Source: Euborellia annulipes | Taxonomy: Eukaryota > Arthropoda > Insecta > Dermaptera > Anisolabididae | Direction: 5' to 3' | Length of the DNA stretch: 64,000 nucleotides | NCBI GenBank assembly: GCA_023213315.1 | Contig: JAKCPI010011615.1 | Coordinates: 1 to 64,000, forward strand | Shown here: piece after piece, positions 33,301-42,358 of the stretch | How positions within the stretch are numbered: position 1 is the stretch's first letter | How the letters are laid out: each line of letters begins with the position of its first letter | The notes under the pieces: model-generated | Told to the model about the DNA's origin: nothing | Seen by the model: the letters and a program-made list of their open reading frames with translations, nothing else | The model's database searches: none | Position numbers and translations under genes: made by a program

Positions 33301-36300
33301 CATGTTTTGACAGTTTACTTACACTATACGGTTGATTGAAAGGGTCGACATTGACCTAACAACGTCATATTTTATTCAAATTAACCTTAAAAATGACCTT
33401 AATAGAGTACTATCAAGTTTCAAGTTCAGTTGACCAAATATTTAATGAAATAATGGGGGAATCTTCTTTCAATTTCAATTCATTGGATCGTTTAGATCTC
33501 CTTTTCGTAATCCTGGTTCTTATTTGAGTTGGTTTGTACACGAAACCATACTTTTAGTCGAACTCTTCTTAGGTCTCATCTATTTATTTTAATGAATAAT
33601 ATTTTACTTTCTAAAAAAACTATGAGTGACTATATTTGATTTAATGCATAATTCCAAAGACTTGAGTACAGGGGGTATACAGGGGGGTAATTACCCCCCC
33701 CCCCCCCTCCCCCGAAATTTGAGAAAAATATTTTTTTTTTGGGAATTAAATTTTATTTTTAATATAAAATTTTAAAAATATATATTTGAAAATTCATTCA
33801 TTGGTAAACAAATACAGAATGCACCTTTAGATTACCGAAAGTAAGAATAAATTGTGTGTTGTGCGACCAGTCACATCAGTATACCCCCTCCCGAGAAACT
33901 CCTCTGGATCCGCTCTTGCTCCCTCTGTCTTGTCTTGAAAATTTTTTGCTTATTAAAAAGAAATAAATTTTTCCCATTGTGAATTTTTTAGTTTAAATGA
34001 ACTTATATAAGAAAAATAATTAATAATAATAGTAATTGCTTGTAGCTAGGAATCGTTTTTCTCAAATAATAATCTATGTATATATGAATTACATACCCCC
34101 TCCCTCTCGTGCAAACCAGTGGTTGCACCCCCCACCCTGCACCTAACAAGATGTCTGACTACGTCCATGTATCTAGCAAAATACCTTAGTTTAAATAATT
34201 TTTCAAGTTTTATTTTTTTATTTTTTTAACACTTGGGCAAAAATAATTTATTTGATATGACGACTATTATTGAGTGAGAGAGATTGGAATTTCCATAAAT
34301 GCAAAGGCCCAAAGCAATAGAGCCCTATTCGTACTGTAACATTTAACAAGGCTAATAAATATCGTTTTAATTTCTCAAAAAGATCTGAATTTAAAAACAC
34401 TGATAGATTAATATCAGGCAAGAAGATAAAAGTGAATGAAAATGTCTTCAAAATATAATAACTAACGTCTTTTCAAGATGACACCAATGATAATTAATTT
34501 ATTATTCCTTTATCAAAAACGAATCTATTATCCTCTAGGGATTAGAAAGAATTATCAACTAATTTTATTACTTTCTCTTACTACTCTTTTTTGTTATATT
34601 ATGATAAAATACTCTATTTTAAAAAGTTTTTATTCTTTGACGTTTTTTCGAAAACTGAATAGTTTTTGAAATAATCAAAGAAGAAAAAGAAAATTTTCGC
34701 TAATTTTGATAAAAAATCAAAACAAAATCATACAGGTGGCATTAAAAAAAGGGTAAATATAAAGAAATGAATTTGTGAAACAAATGAGTTTGTTTATATT
34801 TGTAAGGAGTACATACCAAATTTCATCGATCTAGCTGCTTTGGTTTTTACGCAATCGTGTTCACACACACACCCAGAAGTAATTCCAAAAGAATATACGA
34901 GAAAGTCTCGGGGAAGTCATTCCCCATATTTGGCATTATGTCTGTATTTGTGTGTGTCCGGTGTGTGTGTGTGTGTGTGTGTGTGTGAACACGATTGCTT
35001 AAAACACAAAGCAGCTAGATCGGTGAAATTTGGTATATGTTCCTTATACTAAAATTGTAGATTTCTATCGACTTTTGGAGTAAATACGTCACTTGGAAGT
35101 AGTACTTTACCTAATAAGTTTTTTCAGAAATTTCGAAATTTTTAATTTTTTTATGATATTGTGATAAATTACTCTATTTTAAAAAGTTTTTATTCTTTGA
35201 CATTTTTTCAAAAACTGAAGAGATTTTTAGTTATCGAAGGTAATTATTAAAATAATTTTTTTGTTTTTTTAATTTGTTGAGTATAAAAAAAATAACTTTT
35301 TTTAAATTTAATAGCTTCTGAGAAAAGGCAGAAAAAAAAATCGAGAAAATTCGGGTTAAGCAAGGCTAAGAACTGCTGGACCGTGGATAGGTGACCCGCT
35401 TAGTGTTGAGTCTCTCACCTGCTGGAAGCCATTTTATTTAATTTCCCAAAAGTCAAATGATCTTAGAAGCCGAAATATAAATTGAAAATACAATTAACTT
35501 TAACACCCGTCTCAGGAAGAAAAATAAATAAATCCCACCTCAATAATCAATCAAAAGTTAGAATATATTTAGTTAAATGATTATATTTATTTCCTAGGGG
35601 GGGCTCGCTGGTGTAGTGGGCTAGGGTGTCAGTTTCTACAAAGAAGATCCCTGTTCAAATCCTTGGCGTGCCGGATTTTTCATTAAATAAAAATATTTAT
35701 TTAATGTAAACAAAATCCTCAAGTAGGCACTGGATTGGAATATTGGATCTTACCACATTAGCCCTCAGGCAACTCTACGAGAAGAAGGAGTTGCTGTGAC
35801 ATCCCGTCCTGTGGAAGGGACGTAAAGAATATTCCCTCTCAGTGATGCATTCTTCGAAAGGAGTAGGCTACACGCCGGTGCTGAGGGAGTCCCTCCTCAA
35901 ACTAGGACATCCTGCATAGCATAGAAGAGGTTGGATATAAGGAGCCGGTTGGAACCAGAAATAAGGATTAGTTCACTAGCTAGAGACTAGAGGCTACGGC
36001 TAGAGGCCGGTTGGGTTTGAGGTGTGTGTCTTCGTGCACGAAAGCACCGCGGGTAAATAAACTGGGATCCCGATAGGAATTTCAAATAATAATAAAATAA
36101 TAATAAAATATTTATTTCCTTTATTATAATAATTTTTTCATATTCATATTTTTAAATTATTCAAATTGTTTTTTTCTTCTAATTTGATGAATAAAAAAAA
36201 AAAAAAAAATAATTTTATTATTTCTGTCTTTAATAGCTTCTGAGAAAAGTTGACGTCACGCGCATTGTTTGGCATCCGGTTTTTTTGCACCAAGGACGGA

Positions 36301-39300
36301 GAATCAGCATCTTTAAGCGACTCTCTCCATCTCACTCGCACTCATTACCTTCGCTCTCTTTCTATTCAAATGCCATTCCAATGCAACTTATAGACCACAA
36401 ATTTGAATTTTTGCTTTTTCGAGGAGGGAGGCGCCTTTCTGGCACCCTCCCCCCTCCCTTAAAGTTGTCCCCTCTGTGTTATTTATACTAATTTTATGAA
36501 ATTTGTTTGATTAAGTTAAAGAATAATTTATTTCATTTTAACAAAGGGGTTTATAGAATGGACACCAGAGGCGCAGCACTTGCCGGCGGTGCCTTGTAAT
36601 TATACACACCATTTGCTTGCAAGGCTGTCTGTCTTTATTCAATTCGAGTCCCTAAAGAAAAAAAATTCAATTCAAATTCAAATCATTTTTATTTCACCAT
36701 TAACATTATACATTGTCTCGCACTTGGCGAATGTCTTGTACAATACTATTATTAGAGGCTCCGAGATAAGATTTTTTCCTCTCTCTTCTTTATTTTATTA
36801 GGCTTTTTTGAACATTTTTACAATTATTTTTCTATAGGGAAAAATTCAAAAAAACCCTATGTTTGAAAAGAAAAAAAAATCAAATCAAAAATTAATTATA
36901 TAACAATTTTTATTATTTTTCCTTAGAGAGATTTAATTATTTAATTATTTTAATTAATTGGCTTTAATTTTTCTTAAGGCAAGACAATCAACTCAAATTG
37001 AATTTTTTTACGATTACAATACTTTCTCTATACGAGAAAGTAAAAAATTGTATATATTTTTACTTTCTCTTACCTCTTTATATATGTTAATATATATATA
37101 GAGAGAAAGTATTGGATTCATGTCAAAAATCGATGTCGAGATTTTGATGGATCTTCACGTTTTGAGGTCCCCTGAATCCAAAAAAGTGGTTTTCGCGACA
37201 TGGTCTGTCTGTCTGTCTGTGTGTGTGTGTGTGAGTTCACTTTTAAGCATGAAGGAATTGAGCTATGAGGCTGAAATTTTATATTTAAGTTAAACAATAA
37301 GCTTTTAATTAAAATCGGCCAAAGAGTACTAGTACTTTACTGATGTACTTTTAAGTTTTTTTCTATCTTCTAACGATTTTGATTAAAATTCAAAAATCAA
37401 TTATTTTTTAGATGTTCTTTCAAATGTATATTCTTCCTCTATCAGTATCCGGCTCCCTGAAGTATTTTCTCCCTCCTTTATAAATCAAGATATTATTAAT
37501 TCACCTTTGTAAAATCCATCATGTCATTGACCCGGGGCTAAATTTGATTAAATTATCAAAAAAATGTGATTAATTTTTCTTATCTCTTTTCTAAATTCAA
37601 ATACACGTGCATTTATTTTCTAGTAGAGCGTAGATAAGAAAATAGCTTGTATTTTGACTCGACTAGGGTAATAAATAAAATAAAGTCTAAATAATCCTCG
37701 GTTGTTTTTTGCAAGTTTTCCAAGCATCTCACCTTAAATATCTTTTGTGAATACGACGACTCTTTCTCGTTGCCTGTTTATAAATCTTTCATATGGTGAT
37801 AAGAGAAAATAAAGATGTCAGTAAGCTTAGACTTCCTAATAGCTTCATTAAAAATATGTAGGAAAGGAAAATTACTATGGATTCTTCTGCTTGACTTGCC
37901 AATATTTTTTTTTTTTTTTTTTTTTTTTTAATAAAAAAATGACAAAATATAATTTTTATTAAAAATTACAATTAATTACGTTATCATACAAAATTAAAAG
38001 ATTTTATTTGGAAAATATTTTATTTACTTTTGATAAATATGAAACACAATATGAAAGTTTTCATAAGATAATTTAATAATAATCATTTGATTTCTGTTTT
38101 TTTTTTTGTGTGTGTGTAAATGTGTAAACTATTTTTTAAAATAGCTATATTCTTTTTCATCATCTGAAAACAAAGAAAATAGTTTAAAAATTAATTTGAA
38201 TGAACCAGGCTTGGATTGATGACCCAGAGTAATCAGGGTGTGGAATGTCCCCCGGTAATCATCGCTAATTTGTATTTAATTACGATGTACCTCAAAATGT
38301 CTAGTCAAATTTTATAAAAAATTAAATAATTCTACTTACTCGTTTTGTTTTATAAAAAAAAAAAAATTAATTTATAATAAATGATCATAAGATAATGACT
38401 TTTGATTTCAAAATCGAAAAAGTAGCTCTTAAAATATCATAATTTTTCCTTAGACTATTCTAGAAGTCAAACAATTCTTCGTAAATAGAAAGGTAAATTT
38501 TTAAGAACAAAATGGGATCAAAGAATACCAAACAAAAAAAGTAAAAATTAAATAAAATTGAAATAATAGGCAGGAAGAGGATGTCAGCCAATCAGGAGAG
38601 TCTCTATCAAATAAAAATTTCAATCCAGAAGACGTTTCGGCTTTAATTACATAATGCCATCATCACTTCTTATGAGAATATTGGCAATCTCAAGGTATAT
38701 ACACCATTAATGGTGTCTCTGCATCTCAATTGAGATGCAGTTATGGTGTATATCTTGAGATTGCCAATATTCTCATAAGAATCCTGATGATGGCATTATG
38801 TAATTAAAGCCGAAATATCTTCTTGGATTGAGATTTTTATTTGATAGAGACTCTCCTGATTGGCTGACATCCTCTCTTCCTGCCTATTAATCTAATAATT
38901 GAACAGCCACTTCTCTCATCGACACCTTAAATAAAATTGTCGTGATGATTCCCCTCGTACGGACAGTGGCCAAAAAAAATAGCAACAATCCTTGGGTGCT
39001 TTCCTTATCAGCACAAATACATCCAATACATTTTATCATTTTCAATATAATTATAAATTCAAATATACCGAGGGCTGTTTGCCTAGCGTTTGTTTATTGA
39101 ATACGTACCATAGATAAACCCAACTTTTCCTTTCTCCTGGCGGAATCCCCATGTGTGATCGTTTTCTGTCATTTCCCATGAAGGCAAATTATCAACAACA
39201 TCTTGATTAACAACTCCGTATTTCCTCCATAAAAGTTTCTTCTCAGCATCAAGTGACCATGTAATTAAAATGTAATTTTCTTTACCTTCTTCATCCTTAT

Positions 39301-42292
39301 GAATAAATTTTATTCCACCTCCATGATTACCACTGTCTGCAATAAACAATTGAATTTGCAATTAATATTAAAATAAATTCATTTGATCCGAATTGTTATT
39401 TATAAATCGGTGTCAAATTTTATTTCTTCCAAAGGGTGTATATAAATGTAAATAGTTTCAATGGCTTTCAGCTTCTCAAGGATGCTTAAAAAAACAATAA
39501 TACATCCTTGTATTATACATTTTTTCATTAAAAAATAGTTGAGAACTCTTAATTTATGAGACCCTTCGTACCTCCAAACAATCTTTTTCTCCAAATTACA
39601 GCTTTCAATCTCAAATTGGGATTTAGAAAATGCCGTAATTCCTGAGTCCTTGAATAATCAGTTGAGTTCCTAAGATAATGAAGGGGAGGGGGAGTTCTAC
39701 CTAAATTCCCAAATGGGAAATAAGTTTTATTCTTCCTGGGTTAGGGCATTACATCAATATGTTATTAGAATTTTAGGCAGTTGCTATCATTAATAAAAGA
39801 CATGTTAATTGTTAGCACAAATCTGTTATTTATTATTTCATTAGTACAACCACAAGAATAACATTGAAGAAGTGCCGAACGAAACGTTGACAACAAGAAC
39901 ATAATTTTCCTAACTCTAAAGTTCTTTTTGAATTAATAGAGAAATATTGTATAGTTCATTATCAATAAGACGAAATTTTCTACCTAAGTAAATTCAGAAA
40001 AATTATTTGGTAAGATCAGGTTATTCCACCCCGCTTCCCGGAAAACGAGCTCCAACATTCTGTCAGGTTATTTAATATGTGTTACTCGCCAATACTAATA
40101 AATCCAAAGAAATTTTTTTTTTTTTTAAAGAACAAAAATAAAAATGCTTACCATCAGTAGACCGGAAAATCCAGGTTATCCAGCGTCCATAACTATCCAT
40201 CCAGCTCCAGGATTTTCCTCGAACTGCATGATCAAGAGCTTCCCATTCCCAAGTACTTTTCTCTTCAGTATTTGCATTTTCAGGAAAGTTCACAACATCA
40301 GTTACATCATGAATCATTATATGCGTTTGAGCATAAGTTAACTAAAAAAATTTCAATTTGTTTTTTTATTAATATGCCCTTTATTCATTCACATTCAAAA
40401 CCTTCTCATAATAATACTAAATCTTATCTGTCGGTTTTTTTTCTCATTGGAATCAATTTTTTATATCAAAGGAAATTCTAATACAATTTTTAACTTTTTT
40501 TTATTGCTGATTCTCTCCTGAACGAATACATTCATGCTTCACTTGCAAGATCTAAATTTTAAGATCTGACCTTTAGTATGTATAAACGTCACTAATAAAA
40601 AAAAGAAAAATGTTTGATGAGAATAAAAGGGGAGATTTAAGTCTTCTTGAGAAGTCAATAAAAAAAAAAAGAAATCACCAACATTAAAACCTAACACAAT
40701 GTGTGGAACAAGAGAGAGAGAGATAAAGGGAGAAGGGAAATCGAATAATTGAATTTTTTTTTCTTTTATTAAAAAAAAAAAAAAAAAAAAGAAATCGAAA
40801 CCGAATTTTGGACTCAATCTTAGTTCCGGTCGAAATCGTAACCGAAACCGAAACTTGTATTTCCTATACAAAATTCATATCATTTTACCTGGAACCATGG
40901 CCGAAGCCAGGATTTTTGTCCGAAACCAAATATTCGGTCGGTTCCTAATTTACATGCACAATTTTCATATAATATGCTTTTTTTATTTTGCATTTTCAGC
41001 TACTAAGGCCATATAGTGTTTTTTTTTTTTTTAATTTATTTAAGGTCTTTTTCGGCATCCGAGGCCATGTAGACTCTCTTCCAAGTTATTTCAATTGATT
41101 TCTATTAAATTCAATTGAAATAAATTTTTTGTCTGGAACGGGATGCGAACCCTCGACCTTTGGCACCAGAAGCTATTGCCCTAACTCTGACAGCCATAGG
41201 TGAAACAACCTAAGATTGGAAAAAATTTCTCTCTATTTAAATAATATAATCGTTTATTTTAAAAAAATTAATTTTTACTGAAAATTATAAGAAATAATCC
41301 TTTTTCTCAGGGGCCCACATCTTGTGGGTACGTGGATGGCGACCACGAGCTGTTCTAGCTGGGACTTCTTTTCTTTGCATGTCAGTCTCTTCTCTTCATT
41401 ATTTTCAACAGGCGTCAGACTGTGCGTCAGGCCGGCCTGTTCTGTTCCTTCCCGGTTGCAAAACCCCCACCCCCTCCGCCAACCCCGCACCGCGGAATTA
41501 AGGCGAAGAAAAAGAACATGAGAAATAATCCTTAATGTTATGCAACCATATTATCAGACTCGCATCTATGTTGCCTAAGCTTAAGGCGAACTTTTTTTAA
41601 AAAAAGGCATACATAGGCCTATTTCTTTTTTTAATTTTTATAAATATTATTTTTTTTTATGTATATATATTTATTTGTCCTGTCAATTGCTATTTTTAAA
41701 ACTAATTTTATATTTTGTTAAATTCTATTAATATTCAAAATATCACATGGAAAGCTGAGCGTTGAAATTTTGGTAGAAAAATCGCGGCCAGAGCGCCATA
41801 GTAAAATCACAGCAGTTTTTTGAAAGCCGGCAATTGAATTAGGCTTAAACCTTTAAATAAAAATACAATATTCTGAGTTTCAAAAGAATTCGTTTTCTCT
41901 GAATAGTAATTTTTAAATGTTTCGTCATCCTTAAAAGAAGTAATTAATCTTGAAATTAATTATACTCCCTCCCTCTTCTCAGAAAAATCTGACTCTACTA
42001 AAGAATTCAGATTTAACCATTCTCTCTTTTTAGCTTGAGTTTTTAATTAGCAAATTTTTTTTTACTTTTTCGTTGTAACAAGTTCAATTGACTTTGACAC
42101 CTTTGGGTTAAATCAAACCACAGCCTACCTATGATTCATGAACTGAATTCATTGATTGAACGAATGACGGGAGATGGGCATCATTAATTAAATCAAAGAA
42201 AAAAAAAACGTTTTGAATAAAATTTTTTTATAAATTACCTGGAATAAAACAGCAACGAAAACGCAGTATTGTATTAAAACGTTAAACGCCAT
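18259..42292 (-). CDS. Unrecognised secreted Trp-rich protein, possibly decayed
   Basis: I do not recognise this family. Eight exons on the minus strand are readable: 42239-42292, 40152-40341, 39109-39336, 23860-23975 (or to 23995), 21678-21921, 20775-21202, 20615-20704 and 18259-18392. The product starts with a signal peptide and then has repeated modules built on Trp-x-aromatic motifs (SWSWMD, WITWIF, HTWGFR, WYTWIW, HDWEYVF). These suggest an extracellular beta-rich fold. Next come an arginine/tyrosine-rich segment (YRRRYRYNRYRIRR), a basic KRQRRQ segment, a Gly/Pro linker and two Lys-rich, possibly amphipathic stretches. Exons 1-3 and 5-7 agree in phase. Exon 3 to 4 and exon 7 to 8 do not, and exon 5 needs a one-base shift to join exon 4. 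The gene may be a pseudogene, misassembled, or have unseen exons. The introns are filled with repeats. Confidence 0.72.
19748..19862 (-). repeat. SINE family A, reverse
   Basis: TTTGGTATCCAAATGGCTTAAATAAAATCAT, GGGGTCCGAACCCGCGAC and CTACCAACTAGACCAAGCCCG in order. The 3' tail is missing. It lies inside the GATCCGAAT-rich repeat. Confidence 0.8.
20413..20566. mobile_element. hAT-like MITE (CAGGCGTGTCAAAC ends)
   Basis: CAGGCGTGTCAAAC and GTTTGACATGCCTG are inverted ends 154 bases apart, with GCGGGCCGC and GCGGCCCTC inside. This end type is common in hAT MITEs. The flanking 8-mers do not match well. Confidence 0.65.
20615..20704 (-). CDS. Trp-rich gene exon 7
   Basis: 90 bases, acceptor GATGATTTTAG, donor AAG|GTTAGA, phase 0 at both ends. 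It encodes SFEAGVNQAQNPGQVQSEAR and EGADIPPRKK. The exon ends in a C6 and A6 run, so a length error there would change the outgoing phase. Confidence 0.65.
20775..21202 (-). CDS. Trp-rich gene exon 6 (basic segments)
   Basis: Acceptor TTATTTTTTAG, phase 1 in, donor AAG|GTAAAT, phase 0 out. It is 428 bases and open throughout. It encodes PVPRRFFKPM, YRRRYRYNRYRIRR, an acidic Glu/Thr/Asn stretch, MLKRQRRQAEWDAEP, a Gly/Pro-rich linker and FKEAAAKVGAFFNKMAK. KRQRRQ resembles a dibasic processing site. Confidence 0.8.
21280..21640 (-). repeat. Family E element, reverse
   Basis: AAATGAGAATATACATTTTGAAGAG, TGAAAAAGTGCATCAGTAAAG, a CA microsatellite (21576-21590) and AAACCACTTTTTTGTATTCAGGGG occur in the order expected for a reversed copy. 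It lies in the intron between exons 5 and 6. Confidence 0.75.
21678..21921 (-). CDS. Trp-rich gene exon 5, with apparent frame shift
   Basis: Acceptor TTAATTTTCAG, donor GTTG|GTAAGT in phase 1. Joined to exon 4 the first bases read N-E-K-E-V-A-W-G-G-E-L-E-L-S-W-I-K-F and then reach stops at 21856-21851. The other frame is open through the whole exon and ends KLSEGVHDWEYVFFP and FYLCRV, which continues correctly into exon 6. One surplus base, or two missing bases, between about 21919 and 21857 would reconcile both ends. Confidence 0.65.
21990..22732. mobile_element. Terminal-inverted-repeat element with GC-rich interior
   Basis: GTCCAGTACAAGACCGGCCTAACT at the left and the near-complement AGTTAGACCTGTCTTGTACTGGAC at the right are about 740 bases apart. 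The interior 22030-22380 is unusually GC-rich with open frames on both strands but no recognised protein. A related end is at 16540-16620. Confidence 0.7.
23628..23833 (+). repeat. Dispersed repeat family D
   Basis: Contains AACAAGCCGGCCCGTCGCAC, GTCTGACGCCTGTTGAAAAT and GGTCGCCATCCACGTGATG. Reverse copies lie at 41305-41520 and 46192-46430. It is GC-rich against its surroundings and may be SINE-like. The family identity is unknown. Confidence 0.7.
23860..23975 (-). CDS. Trp-rich gene exon 4
   Basis: It encodes PAGYYIWTVEDHNSAITIKI and then DKDWYTWIWTKNN, with a strong donor A|GTAAGT in phase 1. Two acceptors fit: CCATAG before 23975 (phase 2 in) and TTCTTCACCATAG before 23995 (phase 0 in). 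Neither fits the best donor of exon 3. A family-D repeat ends within 30 bases of the donor. Confidence 0.65.
24475..24630 (+). repeat. SINE family A, 3' part
   Basis: AAATAGAAATGCCTGACCCC, ATCGTCAAAGTCTTATATGGC, GTTGCCGAAAAGACTG and a TGTGTGTGAATGAGG tail ending in A-rich sequence. Confidence 0.75.
24985..26445. repeat. 1.4-kb imperfect palindrome
   Basis: Arms of about 700 bases are inverted copies, for example AGTGCAGGAGGTGGATTTGA at the left and TCAAATCCACCTCCTGCACT at the right. The centre (25741-25812) holds a compact hairpin. The left arm is interrupted by a G/C homopolymer block (25080-25150). The outer ends contain GCGAGTTCAAATCCACC, a B-box-like sequence. Confidence 0.9.
25745..25807. 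repeat. Central hairpin of the palindrome
   Basis: GATCCCGGATGGGTAA pairs with TTACCCATCGGGATTC, and AGAGCCGC with GCGGCTCT around a loop ACTATGGA. This is the most GC-rich part of the palindrome. Confidence 0.75.
26705..27020 (-). repeat. GGCGCCGGAAC repeat, uninterrupted copy
   Basis: GCGCCGGAACAGG, then AAATTAAAATAATTTAATAT and TTGGTAGTGATTTTATTAAAA, match 9235-9960 in reverse. It gives the empty site for the Helitron at 9546. Confidence 0.7.
27061..27345. repeat. GGGGCGGATTAA repeat containing SINE B body
   Basis: GGGGGCGGATTAAAGGGG at one end and CGACAAAATTGCATTAATCCGCC at the other enclose the SINE B body. Copies lie at 28888-29571 and 58963-59229 (reverse). Confidence 0.65.
28272..28800 (+). 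repeat. SINE family A split by a family F element
   Basis: The head and body run from 28272 to about 28480, and the tail CAAAAAGACTGTGTGAATGT resumes at about 28741. The 260 bases between them are a family F repeat (see the next entry). Confidence 0.75.
28480..28740 (+). mobile_element. Family F repeat (AGCGGATCC...ATCCGCCCTTG)
   Basis: It begins GCAAGAGCGGATCCAGAG, contains TCTGGTGTGACTGGTCGCAC and AATTTCGGTAATTTAAAGG, and ends TATCCGCCCTTGC. Copies lie at 33670-33930 (reverse) and 53028-53290. Confidence 0.75.
28888..29571. repeat. GGGGCGGATTAA repeat split by a palindrome
   Basis: The outer repeat matches 27061-27345. It is interrupted by 28972-29198, whose arms GAGCAGGTGCAGCC and GGCTGCACCTGCTC are inverted and which contains AACGAGACGTTTCGGG and a GAAGGACTGAAA motif. 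The SINE B body occupies 29420-29545. Confidence 0.65.
30546..30705. mobile_element. hAT-like MITE with perfect TTCTAGAA duplication
   Basis: CAGCGGTTCCCAACC at the left and GTTGGGAACCGCTG at the right, with TTCTAGAA on both sides (30538-30545, 30706-30713). These are classic hAT ends, 160 bases apart. Relatives are at 57731-57998 and 63551 onward. Confidence 0.92.
30900..31100 (+). repeat. tRNA-like segment and SINE family B body
   Basis: GGATTTGAACTCGAGTTGTC is a reversed B-box-like sequence. From about 30970, CCTGGTTCGCCTCCCG leads into AATTTATTTCATTTGAATTG and CTAAATGGCCTTAG. Confidence 0.6.
31111..31203. mobile_element. Near-perfect hairpin MITE with TTCG loop
   Basis: AAATCTGGTGTGACTGGCGC pairs with the inverse at 31180-31200. 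The stem continues to CTTACC-CTTCGG-TAAG, so the transcript would fold to a long hairpin capped by UUCG. Confidence 0.75.
31660..32590 (-). repeat. Two tandem copies of family E, reverse
   Basis: AGTAAAGTGGTCTTCAGAAGAT near 31685 recurs near 32140, and TCAGGGGACCTCAAAACATG near 32025 recurs near 32475. The unit is about 455 bases and each carries its own CA microsatellite (31951-32000 and 32404-32448). The copies are nearly identical. Confidence 0.85.
33070..33185 (+). repeat. SINE family A, 3' part
   Basis: ATACCAAATAGCTTAAATAAAAATGCCTGG, ATCGTTAAAGTCTTAAATGG and GTTGCCGAAAAGACTGTA. Confidence 0.75.
33670..33930 (-). mobile_element. Family F repeat, reverse
   Basis: CCCCGAAATTTGAG..., GCACCTTTAGATTACCGAAA, GCGACCAGTCACATCAG and CTCTGGATCCGCTCTTGC in the order expected for the reversed element. 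Confidence 0.7.
34830..35330 (+). repeat. Repeat with GT microsatellite and duplicated arms
   Basis: GCAATCGTGTTCACACACAC (34850) and GTGTGTGTGAACACGATTGC (34978) are inverted around AGTCTCGGGGAAGTCATTCC. A (GT)n tract lies at 34966-34986. The same body, GCAGCTAGATCGGTGAAATTTGGTATAT and AGTACTTTACCTAATAAG, occurs at 14640-15010. Confidence 0.65.
35351..35480 (+). repeat. 5S rRNA-derived SINE
   Basis: GGTTAAGCAAGGCTAAGAAC followed by GTGGATAGGTGACCCGC and TGCTGGAAGCC tracks the 3' half of 5S rRNA, but with gaps. It is followed by CAAATGATCTTAGAAGCCGA, a SINE-type tail. Confidence 0.6.
35597..36080 (+). repeat. Long tRNA-derived SINE, family C
   Basis: The head GGGCTCGCTGGTGTAGTGGG plus CCCTGTTCAAATCCTTGG matches A and B boxes. 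The body contains TGACATCCCGTCCTGTGGAA and AGTGATGCATTCTTCGAA, and it ends in AATAATAATAAAATAATAATAAA. A second copy, split by a SINE A, is at 60722-61505. Confidence 0.8.
37055..37440 (+). repeat. Family E element
   Basis: ACTTTCTCTTACC, TATATATAGAGAGAAAGTAT, TTTGAGGTCCCCTGAATCC and a (GTCT)(GT) microsatellite, as at 13733. Confidence 0.8.
38205..38270 (+). repeat. 5S-derived SINE fragment
   Basis: GATGACCCAGAGTAATCAGG and GTGTGGAATGTCCCCCGGTA match the 3' part of the element at 12590-12702. Confidence 0.5.
38575..38890. mobile_element. Palindromic element with ACGTTTCGGC arms
   Basis: AGGCAGGAAGAGGATGTCAGCC pairs with GGCTGACATCCTCTCTTCCTGCC. The inner arms include AATTACATAATGCCATCATCA and its inverse. 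The centre is CTGCATCTCAATTGAGATGCAG. Confidence 0.85.
39109..39336 (-). CDS. Trp-rich gene exon 3
   Basis: Acceptor TTTATTGCAG, phase 1 in, donor TATG|GTACGT in phase 1. It encodes the second module: YILITWSLDAEKKLLWRKYG and LPSWEMTENDHTWGFR. A weaker donor four bases on (TAC|GTATTC, exon end 39105) would leave in phase 2 and fit exon 4 starting at 23975. Confidence 0.8.
40152..40341 (-). CDS. Trp-rich gene exon 2
   Basis: Acceptor TTTTTTTAG, donor GATG|GTAAGC, phase 0 in and phase 1 out. It completes the signal peptide (LTYAQ) and encodes the first module with STWEWEAL, GKSWSWMD and RWITWIFRSTD. It joins exon 3 in frame. Confidence 0.82.
40985..41215 (-). repeat. SINE family B, reverse, with tRNA-like head
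   Basis: TTAAGGTCTTTTTCGGCATC, ATTCAATTGAAATAAATTTT and GGGATGCGAACCCTCGACC (a reversed B box) in order. Confidence 0.7.
41305..41520 (-). repeat. Repeat family D, reverse
   Basis: GGGCCCACATCTTGTGGGTACGTGGATGG, CAACAGGCGTCAGACTGTGC and GGCCGGCCTGTTC match 23628-23833 inverted. Confidence 0.75.
42239..42292 (-). CDS. Trp-rich gene exon 1: start codon and signal peptide
   Basis: ATG at 42292-42290. It encodes M-A-F-N-V-L-I-Q-Y-C-V-F-V-A-V-L-F-Q, a typical hydrophobic secretion signal core, with donor CAG|GTAATT in phase 0. Cleavage is expected after L-T-Y-A at the start of exon 2. Confidence 0.75.
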
Positions 42293-42344
42293 GATTAAAA
42301 TTTGATACTAAATCAAATAAATTTTTTATAAAGCTTTATATCCT

Positions 42345-42358
42345 TGTATATATATACT
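42345..42358 (-). promoter_or_regulatory. TATA-like box before the Trp-rich gene
   Basis: GTAGTATATATACAAGG on the minus strand, about 55-65 bases upstream of the exon 1 ATG. The spacing is right for a TATA box and a short 5' UTR. Confidence 0.4.

Larger units (their letters stand above)
23996..39108 (-). other. 15-kb intron of the Trp-rich gene, dense in repeats
   Basis: No exon could be recognised, though the phase mismatch suggests one may be hidden. Contents in order: SINE A tail (24475-24630), hAT end (24700-24745), giant palindrome (24985-26445), GGCGCCGGAAC repeat (26705-27020), GGGGCGGATTAA elements (27061-27345, 28888-29571), split SINE A (28272-28800), ACGTTTCGG element (29575-29650), hAT MITE (30546-30705), SINE B (30970-31100), hairpin MITE, tandem family E, family F (33670-33930), SINE C (35597-36080), family E (37055-37440) and a palindrome (38575-38890). 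Confidence 0.6.
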
